DNA from: Earliella scabrosa
Taxonomy: Eukaryota; Basidiomycota; Agaricomycetes; Polyporales; Polyporaceae
NCBI GenBank assembly: GCA_022605405.1
Contig: JABYQQ010000009.1
Location: forward strand, 1,906,192-1,970,191
Direction: 5' to 3'
Length of the DNA: 64,000 nt
Shown here: positions 44,051-56,000 of the stretch, piece by piece
Layout: each line of letters starts with the position of its first letter
Numbering within the stretch: position 1 is the first letter of the stretch
Program-made: the position numbers and the translations under genes
The notes under the pieces: model-generated
Told to the model about the DNA's origin: nothing
What the model saw: the letters and a program-made list of their open reading frames with translations, nothing else
The model's database searches: none

Positions 44051-47000
44051 AGTGTTGGTGACGGTTGGAGTGTTACGGGTTGAAGTGTTGGGTAAACGAG
44101 TTAGAGGGCGAGGGCTAGAGCGTTGGGTTGGAGCGTTAGTGTCCGAGGGTTGAAGCGTTAAGTTGACGTGCTAGGGACGAGTTGAAGCGTTTCGTCAACG
44201 TGTTAGGGACGAGGGTCAGAGTGTTAGTGTGCGACGTTAGAGTGCTGGGTTAACGTGTCGAGTTGAAGTGTTAGGGACGACGGTTGGAGTGTTACGGGTT
44301 GAAGTGTTGGGTAAACGAGTTAGAGGGCGAGGGCTAGAGCGTTGGGTTGGAGCGTTAGTGTCCGAGGGTTGAAGCGTTAAGTTGACGTGCTAGGGACGAG
44401 TTGAAGCGTTTCGTCAACGTGTTAGGGACGAGGGTCAGAGTGTTAGTGTGCGACGTTAGAGTGCTGGGTTAACGTGTCGAGTTGAAGTGTTAGGGACGAC
44501 GGTTGGAGTGTTACGGGTTGAAGTGTTGGGTAAACGAGTTAGAGGGCGAGGGCTAGAGCGTTGGGTTGGAGCGTTAGTGTCCGAGGGTTGAAGCGTTAAG
44601 TTGACGTGCTAGGGACGAGTTGAAGCGTTTCGTCAACGTGTTAGGGACGAGGGTCAGAGTGTTAGTGTGCGACGTTAGAGTGCTGGGTTAACGTGTCGAG
44701 TTGAAGTGTTAGGGACGACGGTTGGAGTGTTACGGGTTGAAGTGTTGGGTAAACGAGTTAGAGGGCGAGGGCTAGAGCGTTGGGTTGGAGCGTTAGTGTC
44801 CGAGGGTTGAAGCGTTAAGTTGACGTGCTAGGGACGAGTTGAAGCGTTTCGTCAACGTGTTAGGGACGAGGGTCAGAGTGTTAGTGTGCGACGTTAGAGT
44901 GCTGGGTTAACGTGTCGAGTTGAAGTGTTAGGGACGACGGTTGGAGTGTTACGGGTTGAAGTGTTGGGTAAACGAGTTAGAGGGCGAGGGCTAGAGCGTT
45001 GGGTTGGAGCGTTAGTGTCCGAGGGTTGAAGCGTTAAGTTGACGTGCTAGGGACGAGTTGAAGCGTTTCGTCAACGTGTTAGGGACGAGGGTCAGAGTGT
45101 TAGTGTGCGACGTTAGAGTGCTGGGTTAACGTGTCGAGTTGAAGTGTTAGGGACGACGGTTGGAGTGTTACGGGTTGAAGTGTTGGGTAAACGAGTTAGA
45201 GGGCGAGGGCTAGAGCGTTGGGTTGGAGCGTTAGTGTCCGAGGGTTGAAGCGTTAAGTTGACGTGCTAGGGACGAGTTGAAGCGTTTCGTCAACGTGTTA
45301 GGGACGAGGGTCAGAGTGTTAGTGTGCGACGTTAGAGTGCTGGGTTAACGTGTCGAGTTGAAGTGTTAGGGACGACGGTTGGAGTGTTACGGGTTGAAGT
45401 GTTGGGTAAACGAGTTAGAGGGCGAGGGCTAGAGCGTTGGGTTGGAGCGTTAGTGTCCGAGGGTTGAAGCGTTAAGTTGACGTGCTAGGGACGAGTTGAA
45501 GCGTTTCGTCAACGTGTTAGGGACGAGGGTCAGAGTGTTAGTGTGCGACGTTAGAGTGCTGGGTTAACGTGTCGAGTTGAAGTGTTAGGGACGACGGTTG
45601 GAGTGTTACGGGTTGAAGTGTTGGGTAAACGAGTTAGAGGGCGAGGGCTAGAGCGTTGGGTTGGAGCGTTAGTGTCCGAGGGTTGAAGCGTTAAGTTGAC
45701 GTGCTAGGGACGAGTTGAAGCGTTTCGTCAACGTGTTAGGGACGAGGGTCAGAGTGTTAGTGTGCGACGTTAGAGTGCTGGGTTAACGTGTCGAGTTGAA
45801 GTGTTAGGGACGACGGTTGGAGTGTTACGGGTTGAAGTGTTGGGTAAACGAGTTAGAGGGCGAGGGCTAGAGCGTTGGGTTGGAGCGTTAGTGTCCGAGG
45901 GTTGAAGCGTTAAGTTGACGTGCTAGGGACGAGTTGAAGCGTTTCGTCAACGTGTTAGGGACGAGGGTCAGAGTGTTAGTGTGCGACGTTAGAGTGCTGG
46001 GTTAACGTGTCGAGTTGAAGTGTTAGGGACGACGGTTGGAGTGTTACGGGTTGAAGTGTTGGGTAAACGAGTTAGAGGGCGAGGGCTAGAGCGTTGGGTT
46101 GGAGCGTTAGTGTCCGAGGGTTGAAGCGTTAAGTTGACGTGCTAGGGACGAGTTGAAGCGTTTCGTCAACGTGTTAGGGACGAGGGTCAGAGTGTTAGTG
46201 TGCGACGTTAGAGTGCTGGGTTAACGTGTCGAGTTGAAGTGTTAGGGACGACGGTTGGAGTGTTACGGGTTGAAGTGTTGGGTAAACGAGTTAGAGGGCG
46301 AGGGCTAGAGCGTTGGGTTGGAGCGTTAGTGTCCGAGGGTTGAAGCGTTAAGTTGACGTGCTAGGGACGAGTTGAAGCGTTTCGTCAACGTGTTAGGGAC
46401 GAGGGTCAGAGTGTTAGTGTGCGACGTTAGAGTGCTGGGTTAACGTGTCGAGTTGAAGTGTTAGGGACGACGGTTGGAGTGTTACGGGTTGAAGTGTTGG
46501 GTAAACGAGTTAGAGGGCGAGGGCTAGAGCGTTGGGTTGGAGCGTTAGTGTCCGAGGGTTGAAGCGTTAAGTTGACGTGCTAGGGACGAGTTGAAGCGTT
46601 TCGTCAACGTGTTAGGGACGAGGGTCAGAGTGTTAGTGTGCGACGTTAGAGTGCTGGGTTAACGTGTCGAGTTGAAGTGTTAGGGACGACGGTTGGAGTG
46701 TTACGGGTTGAAGTGTTGGGTAAACGAGTTAGAGGGCGAGGGCTAGAGCGTTGGGTTGGAGCGTTAGTGTCCGAGGGTTGAAGCGTTAAGTTGACGTGCT
46801 AGGGACGAGTTGAAGCGTTTCGTCAACGTGTTAGGGACGAGGGTCAGAGTGTTAGTGTGCGACGTTAGAGTGCTGGGTTAACGTGTCGAGTTGAAGTGTT
46901 AGGGACGACGGTTGGAGTGTTACGGGTTGAAGTGTTGGGTAAACGAGTTAGAGGGCGAGGGCTAGAGCGTTGGGTTGGAGCGTTAGTGTCCGAGGGTTGA

Positions 47001-50000
47001 AGCGTTAAGTTGACGTGCTAGGGACGAGTTGAAGCGTTTCGTCAACGTGTTAGGGACGAGGGTCAGAGTGTTAGTGTGCGACGTTAGAGTGCTGGGTTAA
47101 CGTGTCGAGTTGAAGTGTTAGGGACGACGGTTGGAGTGTTACGGGTTGAAGTGTTGGGTAAACGAGTTAGAGGGCGAGGGCTAGAGCGTTGGGTTGGAGC
47201 GTTAGTGTCCGAGGGTTGAAGCGTTAAGTTGACGTGCTAGGGACGAGTTGAAGCGTTTCGTCAACGTGTTAGGGACGAGGGTCAGAGTGTTAGTGTGCGA
47301 CGTTAGAGTGCTGGGTTAACGTGTCGAGTTGAAGTGTTAGGGACGACGGTTGGAGTGTTACGGGTTGAAGTGTTGGGTAAACGAGTTAGAGGGCGAGGGC
47401 TAGAGCGTTGGGTTGGAGCGTTAGTGTCCGAGGGTTGAAGCGTTAAGTTGACGTGCTAGGGACGAGTTGAAGCGTTTCGTCAACGTGTTAGGGACGAGGG
47501 TCAGAGTGTTAGTGTGCGACGTTAGAGTGCTGGGTTAACGTGTCGAGTTGAAGTGTTAGGGACGACGGTTGGAGTGTTACGGGTTGAAGTGTTGGGTAAA
47601 CGAGTTAGAGGGCGAGGGCTAGAGCGTTGGGTTGGAGCGTTAGTGTCCGAGGGTTGAAGCGTTAAGTTGACGTGCTAGGGACGAGTTGAAGCGTTTCGTC
47701 AACGTGTTAGGGACGAGGGTCAGAGTGTTAGTGTGCGACGTTAGAGTGCTGGGTTAACGTGTCGAGTTGAAGTGTTAGGGACGACGGTTGGAGTGTTACG
47801 GGTTGAAGTGTTGGGTAAACGAGTTAGAGGGCGAGGGCTAGAGCGTTGGGTTGGAGCGTTAGTGTCCGAGGGTTGAAGCGTTAAGTTGACGTGCTAGGGA
47901 CGAGTTGAAGCGTTTCGTCAACGTGTTAGGGACGAGGGTCAGAGTGTTAGTGTGCGACGTTAGAGTGCTGGGTTAACGTGTCGAGTTGAAGTGTTAGGGA
48001 CGACGGTTGGAGTGTTACGGGTTGAAGTGTTGGGTAAACGAGTTAGAGGGCGAGGGCTAGAGCGTTGGGTTGGAGCGTTAGTGTCCGAGGGTTGAAGCGT
48101 TAAGTTGACGTGCTAGGGACGAGTTGAAGCGTTTCGTCAACGTGTTAGGGACGAGGGTCAGAGTGTTAGTGTGCGACGTTAGAGTGCTGGGTTAACGTGT
48201 CGAGTTGAAGTGTTAGGGACGACGGTTGGAGTGTTACGGGTTGAAGTGTTGGGTAAACGAGTTAGAGGGCGAGGGCTAGAGCGTTGGGTTGGAGCGTTAG
48301 TGTCCGAGGGTTGAAGCGTTAAGTTGACGTGCTAGGGACGAGTTGAAGCGTTTCGTCAACGTGTTAGGGACGAGGGTCAGAGTGTTAGTGTGCGACGTTA
48401 GAGTGCTGGGTTAACGTGTCGAGTTGAAGTGTTAGGGACGACGGTTGGAGTGTTACGGGTTGAAGTGTTGGGTAAACGAGTTAGAGGGCGAGGGCTAGAG
48501 CGTTGGGTTGGAGCGTTAGTGTCCGAGGGTTGAAGCGTTAAGTTGACGTGCTAGGGACGAGTTGAAGCGTTTCGTCAACGTGTTAGGGACGAGGGTCAGA
48601 GTGTTAGTGTGCGACGTTAGAGTGCTGGGTTAACGTGTCGAGTTGAAGTGTTAGGGACGACGGTTGGAGTGTTACGGGTTGAAGTGTTGGGTAAACGAGT
48701 TAGAGGGCGAGGGCTAGAGCGTTGGGTTGGAGCGTTAGTGTCCGAGGGTTGAAGCGTTAAGTTGACGTGCTAGGGACGAGTTGAAGCGTTTCGTCAACGT
48801 GTTAGGGACGAGGGTCAGAGTGTTAGTGTGCGACGTTAGAGTGCTGGGTTAACGTGTCGAGTTGAAGTGTTAGGGACGACGGTTGGAGTGTTACGGGTTG
48901 AAGTGTTGGGTAAACGAGTTAGAGGGCGAGGGCTAGAGCGTTGGGTTGGAGCGTTAGTGTCCGAGGGTTGAAGCGTTAAGTTGACGTGCTAGGGACGAGT
49001 TGAAGCGTTTCGTCAACGTGTTAGGGACGAGGGTCAGAGTGTTAGTGTGCGACGTTAGAGTGCTGGGTTAACGTGTCGAGTTGAAGTGTTAGGGACGACG
49101 GTTGGAGTGTTACGGGTTGAAGTGTTGGGTAAACGAGTTAGAGGGCGAGGGCTAGAGCGTTGGGTTGGAGCGTTAGTGTCCGAGGGTTGAAGCGTTAAGT
49201 TGACGTGCTAGGGACGAGTTGAAGCGTTTCGTCAACGTGTTAGGGACGAGGGTCAGAGTGTTAGTGTGCGACGTTAGAGTGCTGGGTTAACGTGTCGAGT
49301 TGAAGTGTTAGGGACGACGGTTGGAGTGTTACGGGTTGAAGTGTTGGGTAAACGAGTTAGAGGGCGAGGGCTAGAGCGTTGGGTTGGAGCGTTAGTGTCC
49401 GAGGGTTGAAGCGTTAAGTTGACGTGCTAGGGACGAGTTGAAGCGTTTCGTCAACGTGTTAGGGACGAGGGTCAGAGTGTTAGTGTGCGACGTTAGAGTG
49501 CTGGGTTAACGTGTCGAGTTGAAGTGTTAGGGACGACGGTTGGAGTGTTACGGGTTGAAGTGTTGGGTAAACGAGTTAGAGGGCGAGGGCTAGAGCGTTG
49601 GGTTGGAGCGTTAGTGTCCGAGGGTTGAAGCGTTAAGTTGACGTGCTAGGGACGAGTTGAAGCGTTTCGTCAACGTGTTAGGGACGAGGGTCAGAGTGTT
49701 AGTGTGCGACGTTAGAGTGCTGGGTTAACGTGTCGAGTTGAAGTGTTAGGGACGACGGTTGGAGTGTTACGGGTTGAAGTGTTGGGTAAACGAGTTAGAG
49801 GGCGAGGGCTAGAGCGTTGGGTTGGAGCGTTAGTGTCCGAGGGTTGAAGCGTTAAGTTGACGTGCTAGGGACGAGTTGAAGCGTTTCGTCAACGTGTTAG
49901 GGACGAGGGTCAGAGTGTTAGTGTGCGACGTTAGAGTGCTGGGTTAACGTGTCGAGTTGAAGTGTTAGGGACGACGGTTGGAGTGTTACGGGTTGAAGTG

Positions 50001-53000
50001 TTGGGTAAACGAGTTAGAGGGCGAGGGCTAGAGCGTTGGGTTGGAGCGTTAGTGTCCGAGGGTTGAAGCGTTAAGTTGACGTGCTAGGGACGAGTTGAAG
50101 CGTTTCGTCAACGTGTTAGGGACGAGGGTCAGAGTGTTAGTGTGCGACGTTAGAGTGCTGGGTTAACGTGTCGAGTTGAAGTGTTAGGGACGACGGTTGG
50201 AGTGTTACGGGTTGAAGTGTTGGGTAAACGAGTTAGAGGGCGAGGGCTAGAGCGTTGGGTTGGAGCGTTAGTGTCCGAGGGTTGAAGCGTTAAGTTGACG
50301 TGCTAGGGACGAGTTGAAGCGTTTCGTCAACGTGTTAGGGACGAGGGTCAGAGTGTTAGTGTGCGACGTTAGAGTGCTGGGTTAACGTGTCGAGTTGAAG
50401 TGTTAGGGACGACGGTTGGAGTGTTACGGGTTGAAGTGTTGGGTAAACGAGTTAGAGGGCGAGGGCTAGAGCGTTGGGTTGGAGCGTTAGTGTCCGAGGG
50501 TTGAAGCGTTAAGTTGACGTGCTAGGGACGAGTTGAAGCGTTTCGTCAACGTGTTAGGGACGAGGGTCAGAGTGTTAGTGTGCGACGTTAGAGTGCTGGG
50601 TTAACGTGTCGAGTTGAAGTGTTAGGGACGACGGTTGGAGTGTTACGGGTTGAAGTGTTGGGTAAACGAGTTAGAGGGCGAGGGCTAGAGCGTTGGGTTG
50701 GAGCGTTAGTGTCCGAGGGTTGAAGCGTTAAGTTGACGTGCTAGGGACGAGTTGAAGCGTTTCGTCAACGTGTTAGGGACGAGGGTCAGAGTGTTAGTGT
50801 GCGACGTTAGAGTGCTGGGTTAACGTGTCGAGTTGAAGTGTTAGGGACGACGGTTGGAGTGTTACGGGTTGAAGTGTTGGGTAAACGAGTTAGAGGGCGA
50901 GGGCTAGAGCGTTGGGTTGGAGCGTTAGTGTCCGAGGGTTGAAGCGTTAAGTTGACGTGCTAGGGACGAGTTGAAGCGTTTCGTCAACGTGTTAGGGACG
51001 AGGGTCAGAGTGTTAGTGTGCGACGTTAGAGTGCTGGGTTAACGTGTCGAGTTGAAGTGTTAGGGACGACGGTTGGAGTGTTACGGGTTGAAGTGTTGGG
51101 TAAACGAGTTAGAGGGCGAGGGCTAGAGCGTTGGGTTGGAGCGTTAGTGTCCGAGGGTTGAAGCGTTAAGTTGACGTGCTAGGGACGAGTTGAAGCGTTT
51201 CGTCAACGTGTTAGGGACGAGGGTCAGAGTGTTAGTGTGCGACGTTAGAGTGCTGGGTTAACGTGTCGAGTTGAAGTGTTAGGGACGACGGTTGGAGTGT
51301 TACGGGTTGAAGTGTTGGGTAAACGAGTTAGAGGGCGAGGGCTAGAGCGTTGGGTTGGAGCGTTAGTGTCCGAGGGTTGAAGCGTTAAGTTGACGTGCTA
51401 GGGACGAGTTGAAGCGTTTCGTCAACGTGTTAGGGACGAGGGTCAGAGTGTTAGTGTGCGACGTTAGAGTGCTGGGTTAACGTGTCGAGTTGAAGTGTTA
51501 GGGACGACGGTTGGAGTGTTACGGGTTGAAGTGTTGGGTAAACGAGTTAGAGGGCGAGGGCTAGAGCGTTGGGTTGGAGCGTTAGTGTCCGAGGGTTGAA
51601 GCGTTAAGTTGACGTGCTAGGGACGAGTTGAAGCGTTTCGTCAACGTGTTAGGGACGAGGGTCAGAGTGTTAGTGTGCGACGTTAGAGTGCTGGGTTAAC
51701 GTGTCGAGTTGAAGTGTTAGGGACGACGGTTGGAGTGTTACGGGTTGAAGTGTTGGGTAAACGAGTTAGAGGGCGAGGGCTAGAGCGTTGGGTTGGAGCG
51801 TTAGTGTCCGAGGGTTGAAGCGTTAAGTTGACGTGCTAGGGACGAGTTGAAGCGTTTCGTCAACGTGTTAGGGACGAGGGTCAGAGTGTTAGTGTGCGAC
51901 GTTAGAGTGCTGGGTTAACGTGTCGAGTTGAAGTGTTAGGGACGACGGTTGGAGTGTTACGGGTTGAAGTGTTGGGTAAACGAGTTAGAGGGCGAGGGCT
52001 AGAGCGTTGGGTTGGAGCGTTAGTGTCCGAGGGTTGAAGCGTTAAGTTGACGTGCTAGGGACGAGTTGAAGCGTTTCGTCAACGTGTTAGGGACGAGGGT
52101 CAGAGTGTTAGTGTGCGACGTTAGAGTGCTGGGTTAACGTGTCGAGTTGAAGTGTTAGGGACGACGGTTGGAGTGTTACGGGTTGAAGTGTTGGGTAAAC
52201 GAGTTAGAGGGCGAGGGCTAGAGCGTTGGGTTGGAGCGTTAGTGTCCGAGGGTTGAAGCGTTAAGTTGACGTGCTAGGGACGAGTTGAAGCGTTTCGTCA
52301 ACGTGTTAGGGACGAGGGTCAGAGTGTTAGTGTGCGACGTTAGAGTGCTGGGTTAACGTGTCGAGTTGAAGTGTTAGGGACGACGGTTGGAGTGTTACGG
52401 GTTGAAGTGTTGGGTAAACGAGTTAGAGGGCGAGGGCTAGAGCGTTGGGTTGGAGCGTTAGTGTCCGAGGGTTGAAGCGTTAAGTTGACGTGCTAGGGAC
52501 GAGTTGAAGCGTTTCGTCAACGTGTTAGGGACGAGGGTCAGAGTGTTAGTGTGCGACGTTAGAGTGCTGGGTTAACGTGTCGAGTTGAAGTGTTAGGGAC
52601 GACGGTTGGAGTGTTACGGGTTGAAGTGTTGGGTAAACGAGTTAGAGGGCGAGGGCTAGAGCGTTGGGTTGGAGCGTTAGTGTCCGAGGGTTGAAGCGTT
52701 AAGTTGACGTGCTAGGGACGAGTTGAAGCGTTTCGTCAACGTGTTAGGGACGAGGGTCAGAGTGTTAGTGTGCGACGTTAGAGTGCTGGGTTAACGTGTC
52801 GAGTTGAAGTGTTAGGGACGACGGTTGGAGTGTTACGGGTTGAAGTGTTGGGTAAACGAGTTAGAGGGCGAGGGCTAGAGCGTTGGGTTGGAGCGTTAGT
52901 GTCCGAGGGTTGAAGCGTTAAGTTGACGTGCTAGGGACGAGTTGAAGCGTTTCGTCAACGTGTTAGGGACGAGGGTCAGAGTGTTAGTGTGCGACGTTAG

Positions 53001-56000
53001 AGTGCTGGGTTAACGTGTCGAGTTGAAGTGTTAGGGACGACGGTTGGAGTGTTACGGGTTGAAGTGTTGGGTAAACGAGTTAGAGGGCGAGGGCTAGAGC
53101 GTTGGGTTGGAGCGTTAGTGTCCGAGGGTTGAAGCGTTAAGTTGACGTGCTAGGGACGAGTTGAAGCGTTTCGTCAACGTGTTAGGGACGAGGGTCAGAG
53201 TGTTAGTGTGCGACGTTAGAGTGCTGGGTTAACGTGTCGAGTTGAAGTGTTAGGGACGACGGTTGGAGTGTTACGGGTTGAAGTGTTGGGTAAACGAGTT
53301 AGAGGGCGAGGGCTAGAGCGTTGGGTTGGAGCGTTAGTGTCCGAGGGTTGAAGCGTTAAGTTGACGTGCTAGGGACGAGTTGAAGCGTTTCGTCAACGTG
53401 TTAGGGACGAGGGTCAGAGTGTTAGTGTGCGACGTTAGAGTGCTGGGTTAACGTGTCGAGTTGAAGTGTTAGGGACGACGGTTGGAGTGTTACGGGTTGA
53501 AGTGTTGGGTAAACGAGTTAGAGGGCGAGGGCTAGAGCGTTGGGTTGGAGCGTTAGTGTCCGAGGGTTGAAGCGTTAAGTTGACGTGCTAGGGACGAGTT
53601 GAAGCGTTTCGTCAACGTGTTAGGGACGAGGGTCAGAGTGTTAGTGTGCGACGTTAGAGTGCTGGGTTAACGTGTCGAGTTGAAGTGTTAGGGACGACGG
53701 TTGGAGTGTTACGGGTTGAAGTGTTGGGTAAACGAGTTAGAGGGCGAGGGCTAGAGCGTTGGGTTGGAGCGTTAGTGTCCGAGGGTTGAAGCGTTAAGTT
53801 GACGTGCTAGGGACGAGTTGAAGCGTTTCGTCAACGTGTTAGGGACGAGGGTCAGAGTGTTAGTGTGCGACGTTAGAGTGCTGGGTTAACGTGTCGAGTT
53901 GAAGTGTTAGGGACGACGGTTGGAGTGTTACGGGTTGAAGTGTTGGGTAAACGAGTTAGAGGGCGAGGGCTAGAGCGTTGGGTTGGAGCGTTAGTGTCCG
54001 AGGGTTGAAGCGTTAAGTTGACGTGCTAGGGACGAGTTGAAGCGTTTCGTCAACGTGTTAGGGACGAGGGTCAGAGTGTTAGTGTGCGACGTTAGAGTGC
54101 TGGGTTAACGTGTCGAGTTGAAGTGTTAGGGACGACGGTTGGAGTGTTACGGGTTGAAGTGTTGGGTAAACGAGTTAGAGGGCGAGGGCTAGAGCGTTGG
54201 GTTGGAGCGTTAGTGTCCGAGGGTTGAAGCGTTAAGTTGACGTGCTAGGGACGAGTTGAAGCGTTTCGTCAACGTGTTAGGGACGAGGGTCAGAGTGTTA
54301 GTGTGCGACGTTAGAGTGCTGGGTTAACGTGTCGAGTTGAAGTGTTAGGGACGACGGTTGGAGTGTTACGGGTTGAAGTGTTGGGTAAACGAGTTAGAGG
54401 GCGAGGGCTAGAGCGTTGGGTTGGAGCGTTAGTGTCCGAGGGTTGAAGCGTTAAGTTGACGTGCTAGGGACGAGTTGAAGCGTTTCGTCAACGTGTTAGG
54501 GACGAGGGTCAGAGTGTTAGTGTGCGACGTTAGAGTGCTGGGTTAACGTGTCGAGTTGAAGTGTTAGGGACGACGGTTGGAGTGTTACGGGTTGAAGTGT
54601 TGGGTAAACGAGTTAGAGGGCGAGGGCTAGAGCGTTGGGTTGGAGCGTTAGTGTCCGAGGGTTGAAGCGTTAAGTTGACGTGCTAGGGACGAGTTGAAGC
54701 GTTTCGTCAACGTGTTAGGGACGAGGGTCAGAGTGTTAGTGTGCGACGTTAGAGTGCTGGGTTAACGTGTCGAGTTGAAGTGTTAGGGACGACGGTTGGA
54801 GTGTTACGGGTTGAAGTGTTGGGTAAACGAGTTAGAGGGCGAGGGCTAGAGCGTTGGGTTGGAGCGTTAGTGTCCGAGGGTTGAAGCGTTAAGTTGACGT
54901 GCTAGGGACGAGTTGAAGCGTTTCGTCAACGTGTTAGGGACGAGGGTCAGAGTGTTAGTGTGCGACGTTAGAGTGCTGGGTTAACGTGTCGAGTTGAAGT
55001 GTTAGGGACGACGGTTGGAGTGTTACGGGTTGAAGTGTTGGGTAAACGAGTTAGAGGGCGAGGGCTAGAGCGTTGGGTTGGAGCGTTAGTGTCCGAGGGT
55101 TGAAGCGTTAAGTTGACGTGCTAGGGACGAGTTGAAGCGTTTCGTCAACGTGTTAGGGACGAGGGTCAGAGTGTTAGTGTGCGACGTTAGAGTGCTGGGT
55201 TAACGTGTCGAGTTGAAGTGTTAGGGACGACGGTTGGAGTGTTACGGGTTGAAGTGTTGGGTAAACGAGTTAGAGGGCGAGGGCTAGAGCGTTGGGTTGG
55301 AGCGTTAGTGTCCGAGGGTTGAAGCGTTAAGTTGACGTGCTAGGGACGAGTTGAAGCGTTTCGTCAACGTGTTAGGGACGAGGGTCAGAGTGTTAGTGTG
55401 CGACGTTAGAGTGCTGGGTTAACGTGTCGAGTTGAAGTGTTAGGGACGACGGTTGGAGTGTTACGGGTTGAAGTGTTGGGTAAACGAGTTAGAGGGCGAG
55501 GGCTAGAGCGTTGGGTTGGAGCGTTAGTGTCCGAGGGTTGAAGCGTTAAGTTGACGTGCTAGGGACGAGTTGAAGCGTTTCGTCAACGTGTTAGGGACGA
55601 GGGTCAGAGTGTTAGTGTGCGACGTTAGAGTGCTGGGTTAACGTGTCGAGTTGAAGTGTTAGGGACGACGGTTGGAGTGTTACGGGTTGAAGTGTTGGGT
55701 AAACGAGTTAGAGGGCGAGGGCTAGAGCGTTGGGTTGGAGCGTTAGTGTCCGAGGGTTGAAGCGTTAAGTTGACGTGCTAGGGACGAGTTGAAGCGTTTC
55801 GTCAACGTGTTAGGGACGAGGGTCAGAGTGTTAGTGTGCGACGTTAGAGTGCTGGGTTAACGTGTCGAGTTGAAGTGTTAGGGACGACGGTTGGAGTGTT
55901 ACGGGTTGAAGTGTTGGGTAAACGAGTTAGAGGGCGAGGGCTAGAGCGTTGGGTTGGAGCGTTAGTGTCCGAGGGTTGAAGCGTTAAGTTGACGTGCTAG

